Below, one piece after another: positions 63,901 to 64,000 of a stretch of DNA of 64,000 bases. The translations under genes and the position numbers were made by a program. Numbering within the stretch: the stretch's first letter is position 1; every line of letters begins with the position of its first letter. The notes beneath the pieces were generated by a model. It was not told the origin of the DNA and searched no databases. It saw only the letters and a program-made list of their open reading frames with translations. Origin of the DNA: Trichococcus ilyis. GTDB taxonomy: Bacteria; Bacillota; Bacilli; Lactobacillales; Aerococcaceae. The stretch is taken from positions 124,001 through 188,000 of the forward strand of contig NZ_FNYT01000001.1 in the NCBI RefSeq assembly GCF_900109135.1, given 5' to 3'.

Positions 63901-64000
63901 AAGATCGACCGGATCGATCTGGTCAATGCCGGGGAAGCGAATTACCTGACCATCCTCGACTACAAATCGAGCGCGCACAGCTTCAACTTCGCCGATGCCT
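60976..64000 (+). CDS. addB: ATP-dependent nuclease subunit B (AddB/RexB), partial
   Basis: The frame runs off the right edge after 1008 codons. It begins MGLQFILGKESADKKQAIYERI after AGGAGG. The residues VFVLVPEHAKFEAEM, FSFSRLAWYLL, YVFIDGFYRFTARELQI and FSSIEGARFEPAKVVFLMGMTQDHLPAQ match the inactivated helicase and nuclease protein AddB/RexB. The N-terminal P-loop (GxxGSGKT in B. subtilis AddB) is replaced by LGKESADKK, as in the RexB form of lactic acid bacteria. With AddA/RexA it processes double-strand ends for RecA. The iron-sulfur cysteines lie beyond the window. addA is expected downstream. Confidence 0.92.
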   Translation, partial: MGLQFILGKESADKKQAIYERISGIMTEEPDAKVFVLVPEHAKFEAEMSILEKLWQFEAFRGQDMMGSMNLQTFSFSRLAWYLLKKSPIFQQQQLSEAGLSMLVRKILMEKEQELILFRREANKEGFIKQLTDLFLELRSGRIEEEDLQGILANQAESGNEADFQLKLTELKKLYRAFNEALLDKYLEKEVILEALAGVIETLDMQNTYVFIDGFYRFTARELQIVTTLLRSAKQVTITLALDKAYVSEPPAMHQLFYTAGSTYHTLYHLARGMRVPVMKDHWVAKDTDGYKDALLTLENYWIASTDATANKVQGTFELTADQKKAIRVWGCETKQAEVFHVANEIKKLVAEDGYRYKDILILARTVEEYETIVKPIFDKDGMDVFYDKADAMKHHPFMDFIDALFRIRRHHWRYPDIMRLLRTELLTPANHDNPAGLEETSAAVLHFREQVDVIENVLLAYGYEGNSWLSKDDWYFATFRDENGNSNQSPEDRRMQDTSNEVRNYLRELLLPFFQKMAKAKTGREAAKNLYNFLIAAKVDKQMLFWRDEALAQGDLIQARQQEQIWKVFLNLLDEYVEILGDSPFQAAAFHEILLTGFQNATFSLVPPSIDQVVFSSIEGARFEPAKVVFLMGMTQDHLPAQKENKSILTEEDRERLSGSLNNNEEKYLHPTTAESMAAEPYVAYQAFLSGTEKVIFSYPMSADDSKKSPKISPYVSRVANALQIPVEIKHQDIADAADTTAFLGSKQQNISQLVHLLRHQRATNEPVPKLWKYILAYISKDPQAKRTMQQVFSSLWHKNVPSKLTAPVAEQLYGKDLYLSVSQLERYFEDPYSHFLQYGLKLKERAKYELSAAGTGEFFHEALEQIVNQLKSRLIDTADLSEETVKQIADAVLQNIYGNDKYKILSTSNRMAFIRDQLGETIQKMAWVLNQHSRRTALKNIRTEAVFGQLGGEQMLEGLDMPLNNGGTLHIRGKIDRIDLVNAGEANYLTILDYKSSAHSFNFADA

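Overview
The window looks like a chromosomal segment of a low-to-mid GC, Gram-positive, fermentative Firmicute of the order Lactobacillales, probably a Carnobacteriaceae member such as Trichococcus or a relative (inference from gene content and order, not from a search). Supporting signs are the xerC-hslV-hslU-codY cluster, the parE-parC pair divergent from plsY, the pyruvate formate-lyase pair pflB/pflA, a RexB/AddB-type nuclease, lipoproteins with LAAC or LAGC lipoboxes, strong AGGAGG-type ribosome binding sites, and several TTG or GTG starts.

Layout. 1-4.3 kb: end of dihydrofolate reductase, hemolysin III family protein, YpmS, YozE, purine nucleoside phosphorylase and an S41 protease. 4.4-8.4 kb: two tandem signal peptidases I, then rbgA, rnhB and dprA. 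8.5-16.7 kb: topA, trmFO, xerC, hslV, hslU, codY and an aldose epimerase-like gene. 16.8-22.1 kb: plsY divergent from parE-parC. 22.4-30.7 kb: anaerobic carbon metabolism (pflB, pflA, pyrophosphatase, phosphoesterase, CorA, pullulanase). 31.0-39.2 kb: oligopeptide importer with two substrate-binding lipoproteins flanking oppBCDF. 39.4-44.1 kb: minus-strand ilvB-ilvN-ilvC-ilvA. 44.2-55.9 kb: accessory genes (patatin, ABC proteins, extracytoplasmic flavoprotein reductase, NAD synthetase, VOC protein, DUF2975/HTH pair, SagB-type nitroreductase, acetyltransferase) separated by hairpin-rich intergenic repeats. 56.3-60.9 kb: secreted subtilase, an orphan promoter, an IS1380-type element and a cut cytosine methyltransferase. 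60.98 kb to the end: start of addB/rexB.

How it fits together. CodY, the GTP and branched-chain amino acid sensor of Firmicutes, is encoded here, and CodY-like boxes lie upstream of ilvB, the first oppA, the subtilase, the flavoprotein and an orphan promoter. The segment therefore joins protein degradation (subtilase), peptide uptake (Opp) and branched-chain amino acid synthesis (Ilv) with their likely regulator. The ilv operon also has a leader that reads as a classical translational attenuator: a 15-residue peptide, MKTMNPLNIIIVLMI, followed by mutually exclusive hairpins and a terminator. I regard this as the most interesting signal. Next come the CCGGTGA-core hairpin repeats and the IS-disrupted, CodY-boxed orphan promoter. 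I saw no tRNA, rRNA or CRISPR array, and no phage genes.
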